Shown here piece by piece: positions 1 through 8,386 of a stretch of 58,015 nucleotides of DNA (positions are counted from its first letter, which is position 1; the number at the start of each line of letters is the position of its first letter). The notes under the pieces are model-generated. The model searched no databases. It was not told the origin of the DNA and was given only the letters and a program-made list of their open reading frames with translations. Source of the stretch: Steroidobacteraceae bacterium. Lineage in GTDB: Bacteria > Pseudomonadota > Gammaproteobacteria > Steroidobacterales > Steroidobacteraceae. The position numbers and the translations under genes were made by a program. The stretch covers positions 1-58,015 of the forward strand of contig JALORN010000008.1 of NCBI GenBank assembly GCA_025458905.1, written 5' to 3'.

Positions 1-3
1 ATT

Positions 4-120
4 CCCTGACGGCCATAGCGAGCGGGAACCACCCGATCCCATTTCGAACTCGGAAGTGAAAACGCTCTGCGCCGATGGTAGTTTTGCCTGTTGCAACGCT
101 AGAGTAGGTCACTGTCAGGG
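4..120 (+). rRNA. rrf: 5S ribosomal RNA
   Basis: The two ends (CCTGAC near the start, GTCAGG at the end) pair to form helix I. The inside holds the usual conserved blocks of bacterial 5S rRNA: CCCGATCCCATTTCGAACTC, GGAAGTGAAA, GCGCCGATGGTAGT and GAGTAGGTCA. The span of about 117 nt is the normal full length, so the gene is complete even though the rest of the rrn operon lies outside the window. A strong terminator follows at once, so this is the last gene of the operon. Confidence 0.97.
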
Positions 121-131
121 TCCCAACAGAG

Positions 132-171
132 AAAGCCCCCGGTTCGAGAGAGCCGGGGGCTTTGTCTTTTT
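132..171 (+). terminator. Intrinsic terminator of the rRNA operon
   Basis: A perfect 11-bp stem (AAAGCCCCCGG at 132-142 with CCGGGGGCTTT at 153-163) closes a 10-nt loop. A T-rich tail (TTTGTCTTTTT) follows. It lies 11 nt past the 5S gene and ends the rrn transcript before the oppositely oriented SDR gene. Confidence 0.93.
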
Positions 172-239
172 CGCGGCTCCTCAGGCGAGGAGCCAGGCGC
201 GGATAGGTCCTGCGCGGGCCGTGCGAGCGGGACGACGCC

Positions 240-1043
240 TCAGGAATGCGCCGCGGAAAAGACGTCGCGGCTGCGGATCCGGGCGGTCAGGAAACGCACG
301 AACGCCTTTCCGGGGGTCAGCCAGGTGATGCGCGAGCCGTGGCGGTCGTCGGCCAGCACCCGGGTGGCGAGCCATGGGGCGACGGTCTCGACGCGGTCGC
401 CCAGGACGTTGTACAGCCGCCGCGCGCGGGCGCGCGCTTCCTCGTCGAGCGCGCCGATCTCCGTCTCCAGCATGTCGGTGGCGACGATGCCGGGGCTGAT
501 GGTGCCGATGCGCACCGGGCCGCCGCGGCACTCGCGCTCGAGGGAACGCGTGAAGTAACGTAGTGCGCGCTTGCTGGTGCCGTACGGGGTGAGGCCGGGC
601 CGCATCATGTCGTCGCTGCCGAAGCCCTCGAAGTTGTAGATGGCGCCGCCACCCTGCCCGAGCATGCCGCGCAGGGCGACGTGGCAGCAGGCCATGGTGC
701 CGGTGACGTTGACGTCCACGACGGAGCGCACGGTGTCGAACGGCAGCTCGTGGAAAGGCGCCCGCGGCGCGATGAGCCCGGCGTTGTTGATCCATACGTC
801 GACGCGGCCGAAGCGGGCGACGGCGGCATCCCACAGCTGCTGGGCCTGGTCGAGGTCGGACACGTCGGCGGCCACGCCGAGTACGTCGCCGCGATCGGCC
901 ACGGAGAGCGCGGCGAGTGCGCGCTGTACCGCCTCGGGGCTGCGGCCATTGGCGACGACCTGGCAGCCCGCGCGGGCGAACGCCTGCGCCAGGCCGAGGC
1001 CGATGCCGCGGGTGCTGCCGGTCACGACGATCGTGCGCTTCAT
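240..1043 (-). CDS. SDR family oxidoreductase
   Basis: This is a 267-residue NAD(P)-dependent short-chain dehydrogenase/reductase. The cofactor motif TGSTRGIG is near residues 8-15, NNAG is in the middle, and the catalytic pair is in YGTSK. The usual catalytic-serine segment reads NFEGFGSD, like the NxxGxGS segment that I recall from the SDR group containing plant chlorophyll b reductase (NOL/NYC1). The substrate is unknown. The start is the ATG at 1043, preceded by GGAAGGGAG; an upstream extension in frame is low-complexity Arg/Ala and is rejected. A TetR-type operator lies 41-54 nt upstream, and the tetR gene lies just beyond on the same strand, so the SDR is likely derepressed by that regulator's ligand. 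Confidence 0.88.
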   Translation of the reverse strand: MKRTIVVTGSTRGIGLGLAQAFARAGCQVVANGRSPEAVQRALAALSVADRGDVLGVAADVSDLDQAQQLWDAAVARFGRVDVWINNAGLIAPRAPFHELPFDTVRSVVDVNVTGTMACCHVALRGMLGQGGGAIYNFEGFGSDDMMRPGLTPYGTSKRALRYFTRSLERECRGGPVRIGTISPGIVATDMLETEIGALDEEARARARRLYNVLGDRVETVAPWLATRVLADDRHGSRITWLTPGKAFVRFLTARIRSRDVFSAAHS

Positions 1044-1083
1044 CTCCCTTCCCCCGGGCCCGGTCGGCCCGAGCTTACCCCAA

Positions 1084-1097
1084 CTGACCGCTCGGTC
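1084..1097. promoter_or_regulatory. TetR-type operator
   Basis: TGACCGCTCGGTCA is a perfect dyad (TGACCG, 2-nt spacer, CGGTCA) of the form typical for TetR/AcrR-like regulators. It sits upstream of the SDR start and overlaps the last bases, including the stop codon, of the tetR gene. Binding here would block a promoter inside the 3' end of tetR that serves the SDR. That the neighbouring TetR protein binds it is inference. Confidence 0.75.
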
Positions 1098-1971
1098 AAA
1101 TGCGCCGGCGCGAGGCCCCGGGCGGGCGCGTGCGACGCCCGCGCCCCCGGCTCTCGGCAGGACGCGGCGCATGTCCCGCGGCTTGGCCATCGCGGGCGTC
1201 CTCGTGCACGGGAGGGGAAGGGCGGCGCCGGCCGAGCACGCGGTCGACGGTCAACGCGAACATGCCGTCGATCTTCTCCCAGTCGGCCTCGCGGTCGAGC
1301 CGGAGATGGAAGTACCGTGGTGAGGTGCGCGAGCGCAGGCAGAGGTAGTTGATGGCCGCGTAGAGGATCACCTGCAGGGCGATCACGTCGTCGCGGCGGT
1401 AGTCCTCGGGGCGGCTGAAGTAACGGGCGAGGGTCTTGCCGTAGTCGGTCCTCACGTTCTCCAGCGCGCTCAGCACGTCGGACCGGGTCAGCAGTTCCGC
1501 GAGCAGGAACTCCAGGGTGCGCGGCCGGGAACGCAGCGCGCGCGCATAGCGCTGGTAGTTGCGCGTCAGCTGTTGGCGGGTGCTGAGGCGCGCGAAAGCC
1601 TGCGGGTCGCCGCCCATCAGTTCCGTGTCGCCCGGCAGGAAGTCCTGGTTCCGCGCCCACTCCGCGGCGAGCCCATCGAGGCCGCCGAAGTAGTGGTACA
1701 GCAGCGCCTTCCCCACGCCGGCGCGCTCGACGACCGCGTTCACGCCGACGCGATGCGCGCCCCGCTCCTGCAAGAGGCGGTCGAAGGCCTGCAGCAGTGC
1801 GCGCTTCTTGCCGTCCCGGTCTCGCGACCACCTCGGCGTGGCGCGGGTGGTGGGAGCACGCGCCGCGCGCGTGGCCGGCGAGCGCTGGGTGGCTGGCCGC
1901 GGCCGGGCCTGGATGGAGCGTTGTTCTCTCGGCAAGCAGGCCTCGATGCTACGGGGTCGGAGGGGAGGCAA
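1096..1971 (-). CDS. TetR/AcrR family transcriptional regulator
   Basis: The N-terminal helix-turn-helix (KKRALLQAF, then VGVNAVVERAGVGKALLYHYF) is the classic TetR DNA-binding domain. The rest is a variable all-helical ligand domain with no recognisable effector. No ATG or GTG precedes the HTH in frame, so the start is either the TTG at 1971 (used here, 291 aa) or an undetected non-canonical start. The first 50 residues are basic, low-complexity and may not be translated. The tail after about residue 245 is also low-complexity. The stop codon lies within the predicted operator upstream of the SDR gene, its likely target. Confidence 0.82.
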   Translation of the reverse strand: MPPLRPRSIEACLPREQRSIQARPRPATQRSPATRAARAPTTRATPRWSRDRDGKKRALLQAFDRLLQERGAHRVGVNAVVERAGVGKALLYHYFGGLDGLAAEWARNQDFLPGDTELMGGDPQAFARLSTRQQLTRNYQRYARALRSRPRTLEFLLAELLTRSDVLSALENVRTDYGKTLARYFSRPEDYRRDDVIALQVILYAAINYLCLRSRTSPRYFHLRLDREADWEKIDGMFALTVDRVLGRRRPSPPVHEDARDGQAAGHAPRPAESRGRGRRTRPPGASRRRI

Positions 1972-2006
1972 CGGCCGGTCCCGCCATCAGTGGGGCAGGG
2001 GTGCCA

Positions 2007-3002
2007 TCAATAGGGGAGGGGCGCAATCACCGGCCGGCGGGCCGCCGACCGCGCGGGCACCCGGCTGCGGAATCCGGGCCCCTTGACCACGAGCACGTCG
2101 CAGCTGACCTGGCCCAGCACGCGTTCTGCGGTGTTGCCGATGAACAGTCGTTGCAGGCCGCGACGCGAGACCGCACCCATGACGAGGATGGCGGCGCGCG
2201 TGCGGCGCGTGACCGCCTCGAGCGCAGCCGGAACCGGGCCCGCCACGAGGTGGCGTGCGGCGGTCTCGACGCCGGCGCGCGACGCGACGCGCTCGAAGGC
2301 CTTTCGCACCTGTCGCGCATGCGCGGCCTCGACTTCGGGCGGCAGGTACGCGGGCACGGGCGAACTCGCCGCGGTGGGCACCAGGGACGCGAGCGGCTGC
2401 CAGGCGTGCATCACGTGCAGGGTGCCGTCGAGGGCCGTGGCCAGGCGCCGGCCGGCCGCCAGCAACGTCCGGTCGAGCGAGGCGGGCTTGTCGGCCGCGT
2501 GGAACGGGTCGACCGCGGCGAGCACCAGGGGCCGCCGGTAGCGGCGACGGTCCTTCAGCAGCAGCAGGGGCACCGGGCAATGGCGGACGAGTTCCCAGTC
2601 GGTGTTCTGCAGGAACGGGCGTGCGAGGCGTGGATGCTGGCGGGCCTCGCCGACGACGAGGTCGGCCGAGATCGCCCGGGCGCGGCGGATCACGGCCTCG
2701 TGGGCCGGATAGTCCCAGTCTACGTGTACGGTCACCTGCAGGCCGCGCAAAGCGGTGGCGCGCGCGAGCCCTTCCATGCGCGCGCGCGCCCGCGCCGCGA
2801 CGGCGTCGAACACCGACTCGGGGCCGGCGCCGACGTCCCGCCGTGACGGACGCGCCACGGTGATGGTCTCGGTCAGGGCGTGGTAGAGCTCGAGCCTCGC
2901 GCCGCAGGCGCGCGCGAGCACGGCGAGCTTGCGCAGCGCGGCGGCCGGGACGGCATCGACGTCGCGCACCGCGAAGAGGATCTGGTGGAAGCCCTCGAGC
3001 AT
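2007..3002 (-). CDS. Tandem universal stress protein (UspE-like)
   Basis: This 331-residue cytoplasmic protein contains two Usp folds: roughly residues 5-150, with WELVRHCPVPLLLLK at the end of the first, and 157-310. The second ends with MGAVSRRGLQRLFIGNTAE, matching the ATP-binding G-x2-G-x9-G[ST] pattern. Its length and duplication fit the UspE class of stress-survival proteins rather than a transporter domain. The start is the ATG at 3002. It is transcribed away from a second tandem Usp gene at 3240, and the shared spacer holds a 16-bp tandem repeat. Confidence 0.9.
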   Translation of the reverse strand: MLEGFHQILFAVRDVDAVPAAALRKLAVLARACGARLELYHALTETITVARPSRRDVGAGPESVFDAVAARARARMEGLARATALRGLQVTVHVDWDYPAHEAVIRRARAISADLVVGEARQHPRLARPFLQNTDWELVRHCPVPLLLLKDRRRYRRPLVLAAVDPFHAADKPASLDRTLLAAGRRLATALDGTLHVMHAWQPLASLVPTAASSPVPAYLPPEVEAAHARQVRKAFERVASRAGVETAARHLVAGPVPAALEAVTRRTRAAILVMGAVSRRGLQRLFIGNTAERVLGQVSCDVLVVKGPGFRSRVPARSAARRPVIAPLPY

Positions 3003-3024
3003 GACTGCATCCCCTCAGTGTCCC

Positions 3025-3063
3025 GGCCGACCATGGTGCAGGCCGACCATGGTCCAGGCCGAT
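3025..3063. repeat. 16-bp tandem direct repeat between two usp genes
   Basis: GGCCGACCATGGTGCA (3025-3040) is followed directly by GGCCGACCATGGTCCA (3041-3056) and a partial third unit GGCCGAT (3057-3063). Each full unit contains the palindrome ACCATGGT. The array lies 23 nt upstream of the minus-strand usp start, in the region shared with the divergent usp gene. A regulator-binding role is inference. Confidence 0.8.
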
Positions 3064-3239
3064 CCCGGCGCCTCGCCGATCGTGGCGCGAAGCCCCGGCG
3101 ACGCCAGTGTAGCGCGGGACCGCGACGGGCAAGGCCTGCGCGCGAGGTCGGCGTAAGTAGTTGCCGGCGACGGGTCTCGGCAAGCGCGAATCCTTGCAGA
3201 TGCGCCGCGTGCCTAGGATAGCCAGTCAGGAGAAACGGC

Positions 3240-4145
3240 ATGCTCTCGATCGCGTCGATCCTGGTGGTCGTCGAGCGCAACGAGGACGCGCTCCCCGTCT
3301 TCACCAAGGCCTGCACACTCGCGCGACACTTCGGCGCGCGGCTCGAGCTCTTCATGTGCGACGCGGAGCGCGGCTATGCACTGCGCCACGCCTACGACCA
3401 GGCGGGGGCCGCGACGGCCGCGGCGTCGCTGGTGGACGACGCACGGGGCTACCTCGAGGCGCTGAAGCGCGCCGTCGACGTGCCCGAGCTCCAGATCACG
3501 GTCGACGCCAGCTGCGAGTCGCCGATGTACCAGGGGATCGTGCAAAAGGTGCTGATGACCGGCCCGGACCTCGTGGTCAAGTCGATCGGCGCCGGCGATG
3601 GCTCGCGCCCCGGTCCGAGCCTCAACGACTGGCATCTCGCGCGGACCTGCCCCGTGCCGCTGCTCTTCATGGGGCGCCGGCCGTGGCGGCCTTCGCCCCG
3701 GATCGCGGCGAGCATCGATCCCACCGACGACGAGACGCCGGGCTTCGCGCGCCAGATCGTCGACACGGCGCGCCGCTTCGCGAGCGGCTGCCACGGCGAG
3801 CTCGAACTGGTGTTCGGGCGTGCCGAGTCCGCCGGGGTCTCGCTGCGCGACGTGCCGGAAGGCACGGAACTGCAGCGCCTGGGCAGCGAGTTCGGCGTGC
3901 CGCCTGCCCGGGTGTTCACGCTGGTCGGCGACCCGCCCAAGGTCCTCCCGGCCTTCGTCGGCGACCAGCACTATGACGTGGTGGCGCTGGGCGCGCTGAC
4001 CCACCGGCAGGGGATCACGGGCCTCGTGGGTACGCTGACCGATGCGCTGCTGCAGTCGGCATCGTGCGACTTCCTGCTGTTGAAGCCCGGGACGTATACG
4101 CGCCTCGCCGAGCCTGTGGCGCGCCCGGCGGCGGGCCGGCGGTAG
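3240..4145 (+). CDS. Tandem universal stress protein
   Basis: This 301-residue protein has two Usp-like halves. The first holds the conserved end WHLARTCPVPLLFMG near residues 130-145. The second ends DVVALGALTHRQGITGLVG, a degenerate version of the nucleotide-binding loop in which the usual glycine/serine spacing is weakened. ATP binding by the second half is therefore doubtful. The start ATG at 3240 has a good ribosome binding site (CAGGAGAAA, 8 nt away). It is the first gene of a plus-strand run with the LOG protein and a third tandem Usp. Confidence 0.88.
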   Translation: MLSIASILVVVERNEDALPVFTKACTLARHFGARLELFMCDAERGYALRHAYDQAGAATAAASLVDDARGYLEALKRAVDVPELQITVDASCESPMYQGIVQKVLMTGPDLVVKSIGAGDGSRPGPSLNDWHLARTCPVPLLFMGRRPWRPSPRIAASIDPTDDETPGFARQIVDTARRFASGCHGELELVFGRAESAGVSLRDVPEGTELQRLGSEFGVPPARVFTLVGDPPKVLPAFVGDQHYDVVALGALTHRQGITGLVGTLTDALLQSASCDFLLLKPGTYTRLAEPVARPAAGRR

Positions 4146-4209
4146 CGGTGCTAGAGTCGGGGCCACCCGCGCGGGGTCGCCGCGCGCTGGCCGAGCCTAA
4201 GGCGCCTGC

Positions 4210-4986
4210 ATGCCCGCCACGCCGATCGACCCACGCGTCGTCGCGATCCTCGACAGCCCCGGATACCGCATCGCCGAGGCCGACCAGGCTTTCCTCGACA
4301 GTGACGAGGCGCGCCCGGCGCGGCTGCTGCTCGAGTTCCTGCGCGCCGAGTCGACGCTGCAGGCGGCGCACGTGCGCTCGACGGTGGTGGTGTTCGGCAG
4401 CGCGCGCGTTCCCGACCCGGCGCAGGTGCCGAGCCGCTGGGGACGCTACTACGAGGAGGCGCGCGCGCTGGCGCACGCGCTGCACGAGGCCTGCCGCCGC
4501 AACGGCTGCCACGAGTTCGTGGTCACGACCGGCGGCGGCCCCGGGATAATGGAGGCCGCGAACCGCGGCGCCAGCGAGCGCGGGGACCCGAGCATCGGCC
4601 TGAACATCGACCTGCCGCGCGAGCAGCTGCCGAACGGCTGGATCGCCCCGGGCCTCGCGCTGCGCTTCCGCTACTTCGCGCTGCGCAAGATGCACTTCAT
4701 GCTGCGCGCCCGCGCACTGGTGGCGTTCCCGGGCGGCTATGGGACCCTCGACGAGTTGTTCGAGGCGCTGACGCTCGTGCAGACGGGCAAGATCCCGAGG
4801 ATCCCGATCGTGCTCGTCGGCAGCGAATTCTGGAGGCGGGCGGTCGACTGGGACTTCCTGGTGTCGGAAGGCTTCATCGACGCCGCCGAGCGCGACCTCT
4901 GCACGGTGGTCGAGACGGGCGTCGAGGCAGCGGCAGTGGTGCTGCGCCACTACGGCCTGGCCGCGCCGCAGGTCCCTGCGGGCTGA
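4210..4986 (+). CDS. LOG family protein (Rossmann-fold nucleotide-binding)
   Basis: A 258-residue member of the LOG/'lysine decarboxylase-like' family. It shows both signature motifs: GGGPGIMEAANRGA (108-121) and PGGYGTLDE (174-182), which form the nucleotide and phosphoribosyl site. Characterised homologues are cytokinin-activating phosphoribohydrolases or nucleotide 5'-monophosphate nucleosidases. The longer N-terminal region here places it with the larger bacterial LOG proteins, whose substrate is usually untested. It lies between two tandem Usp genes and 64 nt after the first, so it is probably part of the stress operon. Confidence 0.9.
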   Translation: MPATPIDPRVVAILDSPGYRIAEADQAFLDSDEARPARLLLEFLRAESTLQAAHVRSTVVVFGSARVPDPAQVPSRWGRYYEEARALAHALHEACRRNGCHEFVVTTGGGPGIMEAANRGASERGDPSIGLNIDLPREQLPNGWIAPGLALRFRYFALRKMHFMLRARALVAFPGGYGTLDELFEALTLVQTGKIPRIPIVLVGSEFWRRAVDWDFLVSEGFIDAAERDLCTVVETGVEAAAVVLRHYGLAAPQVPAG

Positions 4987-5058
4987 AGGTCGCTGCGAAC
5001 ACTGCGTATGCACGGGCGCGCGCGGCGCGCTACCGTGCGTGATCAACGGAGGCCCGTC

Positions 5059-6042
5059 ATGCGCCAGGTTCGCCGCATCCTGATCGCCGTCAAGGATCCC
5101 ACGGCCGGGACCTCGGCCGCGGCCGTCAAGGGCGCGCAGCTGGCCATCGCGCTGGGTGCGGAGGTCGAGCTGTTCCACGCGCTCAGCGACCCGCTGATCG
5201 TCCGCGAGGACGACTCGGGCGCACGCCGGCCGCTGGCGCTGCAGGCCTCGGCCGTCGCCACGGCGCGCGCGCGGCTGGAGCGGGCCGCCGGGCGCATCCG
5301 CCGCCACGGCGTCGAGGTGCACGTGCATGCGGCATGGGATTTCCCGGCCCACGAGGCCATCGTGCGGCGAGCCCTCGGCATGCGCGCCGACCTGGTGGTG
5401 GCGGACGCACACGGCGGGCCGCATCGCGCACCCTGGCTGCTGACCTATGCCGATTGGGAGCTGCTGCGCCTCGCGCCCTGCCCGGTGCTGCTCGCGAAGT
5501 CGGCGCGGCCGTGGCGGCGACCGGCGATCCTCGCCGCAGTCGACCCGTCACATGCGCATGCCAAGCCCGCGCGGCTCGACACGCAGATCCTGGAGGTGGC
5601 GCAGCTGCTGCGCGCGGCGCTGCGCGGCAGGCTCGAACTGCTGCACGCCTACGAGCCACCGTTGTTCGTCGGAGCCGGTTTCGAGGAGGCGGGTGTCCGC
5701 GAGGGCGCCGCGCTCGCGAGCGGAGCCGGCGGCGAGGCGCGGCGGCGCCTCGATGCCTTGGTCGCGACGCATCGCCTGGGCGCGGTACGTCGCCACGTGC
5801 TGCAGTCCTCGCCGGCCCGTGCGATCGTCGCGGTCGCAACGCAGTCGCGCGCCGCGATCGTGCTGATGGGCGTCGTGTCGCGCTCTGCGCTGCGCCGCTT
5901 CTTCGTCGGCGCCACGGCCGCCGCGGTGATCGACGAGCTGCGCGCGGACGTGCTGGTGGTGAAGCCCGGTGGATTCGTGCCGGACATCGGTCGGCGCCCC
6001 CGCGGAGCGTCCGTGATCACGCTCCGCGCCCCGGTATCCTGA
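5059..6042 (+). CDS. Tandem universal stress protein (UspE-like)
   Basis: This 327-residue protein has two Usp domains. The first contains WELLRLAPCPVLLAK; the second ends with VLMGVVSRSALRRFFVGATA, a good ATP-binding loop. It closely parallels the minus-strand Usp at 2007-3002, including HADK/HAHAK-type segments after the linker, so the two are likely paralogues. The start chosen is the ATG at 5059, 6 nt after ACGGAGG. Upstream in-frame codons lack a ribosome binding site. It ends 17 nt before the convergent kinase gene. Confidence 0.9.
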   Translation: MRQVRRILIAVKDPTAGTSAAAVKGAQLAIALGAEVELFHALSDPLIVREDDSGARRPLALQASAVATARARLERAAGRIRRHGVEVHVHAAWDFPAHEAIVRRALGMRADLVVADAHGGPHRAPWLLTYADWELLRLAPCPVLLAKSARPWRRPAILAAVDPSHAHAKPARLDTQILEVAQLLRAALRGRLELLHAYEPPLFVGAGFEEAGVREGAALASGAGGEARRRLDALVATHRLGAVRRHVLQSSPARAIVAVATQSRAAIVLMGVVSRSALRRFFVGATAAAVIDELRADVLVVKPGGFVPDIGRRPRGASVITLRAPVS

Positions 6043-6058
6043 GCGGGATGCCGGGCGC

Positions 6059-7675
6059 CTAGCCGGGCGCGCAGGTCTCGAGCGCTTGCAGCGCGAGGCC
6101 GGTCGGATCCGCGACGGTGGTGTCGATGCGGTGGATCCGCACCCCCTCCCGGGCGTCAGGGGGCTCGGCGCGCGACAGCTGCCAGGCGAGCACCGACTCG
6201 TCGGCCTCGGAGACGTCCCCGCCCGTCGCACGCCGTGCCCGCAGCCTTGCGCGCAGCACGTCTTGCGGCGCCTCGCAGTGCATGACGATCGGCGTCGCGC
6301 CCGCTTCGGTCGCCAGCCGCGCGAAGTTGCGGCGACGCTCGCGCGAGAGGAACGTGGCGTCGCAGATGACGGTGTAGCCGCCGGCGAGGGCGTCCTCCAC
6401 ACAGCGCGCGAGGCGGGCATAGGTGGCGTCGGTGGCGCCTTCGACGTAGAGGCCGGTGCCGGGGGCCGAGCCGCTCGCGGCGGAAGCAGCCAGCCCGGCG
6501 AGGCGCTTGCGCTCGCGATCGGAGCGCAGGTGGATCGCGCCGAGCCGCGGCGCGAGCCGGCGCGCCAGCCAGGACTTGCCCGACCCGGACAGCCCGTACA
6601 GCAGCAGCAGGCGTGGCGCCGGGACCTCGAGCGCACGACGGGCGACCGCAACGTAATCCGCTTCCCGGTTCCGCCAGCGGGTGGCGTCGTCCGGTGCAGT
6701 CGCGGCCGCCGTGCGTATCGCCATGATCTTGGCGCGCACCAGGGCACGATGCGCGACGTAGAGGGCGAGCACGCGCAGCAGGCCGAAGTCGCCGCCCTCG
6801 TCGAGGTAGGCTCCGAGGAAGGCGTGCGCGAGATCCGGCCGGCCATGACCCTGCAGGTCGGCGCACAGGAAGGCGACCTCGTCCGCGACGTCGATGTAGC
6901 GGAACGCCGGCTCGAACTCGAGGGCATCGAACGGAGTGATGCATCCCTGCAGTCGCACCAGGTTCGAGAGGTGCAGGTCGCCGTGGCATTCGCGGACGCG
7001 CCCGGCGCGCGCGCGCGCCGCGAGCGTCGTCCGGTCACGACGCAGGCGCGAAGCCAGCTGCTGCCGCAGCCGCCCGGTGTCATGCCCGCTTTCTCCTTCC
7101 GGCGCCTGCATCGCGAGCCACTCGACGAAATTGCGGCGCACCACGCGCGCGACCGCGGCGGCTCGTCCGTAGCGGGTGCCCGGGGGCGGCCCGGGCAGCG
7201 TCCGGTGCACCGTGGCCAGCTGTACGCCGAAGCTCTCGAATGCAGGCGCGTCGACGGCCCCGGCCGTCACCAGGGCATCGAGTTCCTCGCGGCGGTCGAA
7301 CTGGCGCATCCGGACCGCGGTCTCGAGCACCGGGCCCTCGCCGACGAACGAGGCGCAGCCGCCGTGCAGGCGGACGGCGGCCGTACCGAGGTAGAGGCCG
7401 GGCGCGAAGCGGCGGTTCAGCCGCAACTCCTCTGCACACAGCCGGGCGCGGGTCTGCGGGTCGGTGAAGTCGGCGAACGGGAACCGCACCGGGCGCTTGA
7501 GCTTGTAGACGTAGTCGCCGGTCAGCAGCACCCACGACATGTGTGTCTGCACGACCCTGACCGTCGTGACGGCATGCGGATACGCCTCCGGTCGCAGCAG
7601 GCCGCGCAGTCGCTCCGGCAGCGGGGTGGACGGCTCGGCGGGTGGCGGGGCGGAGGCGGGCGGAGCTGGCGCCAT
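6059..7675 (-). CDS. Bifunctional APH-fold / P-loop kinase protein
   Basis: A 538-residue two-domain protein. The first half is an aminoglycoside-phosphotransferase-like fold with the catalytic-loop motif HGDLHLSN (231-238) and a following metal-binding DALEFEP. The second half is a small P-loop kinase with Walker A GLSGSGKS (361-368). The combination is a known family (COG2187 plus COG0645) of unknown substrate; it should not be read as antibiotic resistance. The start ATG at 7675 is favoured over the ATG at 7711 because family similarity begins shortly after it, but neither has a good ribosome binding site. Its position between Usp and Hsp20 genes suggests a stress role. Confidence 0.85.
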   Translation of the reverse strand: MAPAPPASAPPPAEPSTPLPERLRGLLRPEAYPHAVTTVRVVQTHMSWVLLTGDYVYKLKRPVRFPFADFTDPQTRARLCAEELRLNRRFAPGLYLGTAAVRLHGGCASFVGEGPVLETAVRMRQFDRREELDALVTAGAVDAPAFESFGVQLATVHRTLPGPPPGTRYGRAAAVARVVRRNFVEWLAMQAPEGESGHDTGRLRQQLASRLRRDRTTLAARARAGRVRECHGDLHLSNLVRLQGCITPFDALEFEPAFRYIDVADEVAFLCADLQGHGRPDLAHAFLGAYLDEGGDFGLLRVLALYVAHRALVRAKIMAIRTAAATAPDDATRWRNREADYVAVARRALEVPAPRLLLLYGLSGSGKSWLARRLAPRLGAIHLRSDRERKRLAGLAASAASGSAPGTGLYVEGATDATYARLARCVEDALAGGYTVICDATFLSRERRRNFARLATEAGATPIVMHCEAPQDVLRARLRARRATGGDVSEADESVLAWQLSRAEPPDAREGVRIHRIDTTVADPTGLALQALETCAPG

Positions 7676-7797
7676 CGGTGCAGCATGATACGTACAACAC
7701 GAGGCTGCCATACGCAGTCGCGCGAATCGAGGAACGACGCCGGGGTGTCCAATATCCTCCTCCGTTCATCCACCACCTGCCACAGGAGGACAGCATC

Positions 7798-8247
7798 GTG
7801 AGCCTCATGCGTTGGGATCCGTTCCGTGAGGGCGAGGACCTCTTCCGCCGCGGCTGGCCGTCGGAGTTCAGGCGCCTGGCGCGTCCACTCGAGGGCGAGG
7901 TCGCGGCCGCAGCGGCACAGTGGGCGCCGAGCGCCGACGTCAGCGAGACCGACAAGGAGTTCGTCGTGCACGCCGAACTGCCTGGCGTCGCCAAGGAGGA
8001 CATCAAGGTCGCGGTCGAGCAGGGGATGCTGACGATCAGTGGCGAGCGTCGCGTCGAGAAGGAGGACAAGGGCCGCAAGTTCCACCGGGTGGAGACGTTC
8101 CGTGGCAGCTTCTCGCGCAGCTTCGGCCTGCCGGACAGCGTAGACGTGGGCGCGATCTTCGCCGACACGAAGGACGGGGTGCTGAACGTGCACCTGCCCA
8201 AGAAGTCCCTGGAGAAGCCGAGGCCGGTCGAGATCAAGGTGCAGTAG
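7798..8247 (+). CDS. Hsp20/alpha-crystallin small heat shock protein
   Basis: A 149-residue small heat shock protein. The N-terminus MRWDPFRE is typical. The alpha-crystallin domain covers about residues 40-140 and includes ELPGVAKEDIKV and GVLNVHLPK. It holds unfolding proteins in a refoldable state as an ATP-independent oligomer. The start is the GTG at 7798 because AGGAGGA lies 7 nt upstream; the only later candidate, an ATG at 7807, is too far from that site. It is divergent from the kinase gene. Confidence 0.95.
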   Translation: MSLMRWDPFREGEDLFRRGWPSEFRRLARPLEGEVAAAAAQWAPSADVSETDKEFVVHAELPGVAKEDIKVAVEQGMLTISGERRVEKEDKGRKFHRVETFRGSFSRSFGLPDSVDVGAIFADTKDGVLNVHLPKKSLEKPRPVEIKVQ

Positions 8248-8320
8248 ACACGCCGGCAGTAGCCGCGGCAGCCGCGGCAGGCGCCGCGCTGCCGCAGCGC
8301 TGTCGCCGCGCGGAGCCGAT

Positions 8321-8342
8321 CCGGCCGCACGGCCGGGCCTTT
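8321..8342 (+). terminator. Possible terminator after hsp20
   Basis: CCGGCC (8321-8326) and GGCCGG (8331-8336) form a short GC stem with a 4-nt loop, followed by GCCTTT. It lies between hsp20 and the prenyltransferase gene. The T tract is only three bases, so termination may be weak. Confidence 0.35.
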
Positions 8343-8386
8343 CGCTGCGCCGGGCTTCGCCCACAGCGTCGACACAGGAGGGATCC

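Noticed and set aside
6059..7675. Possible aminoglycoside resistance gene, because of the APH-like fold.
   Set aside because: The fusion to a P-loop kinase and the family pattern (COG2187/COG0645) indicate a housekeeping or stress kinase, not an antibiotic-modifying enzyme.
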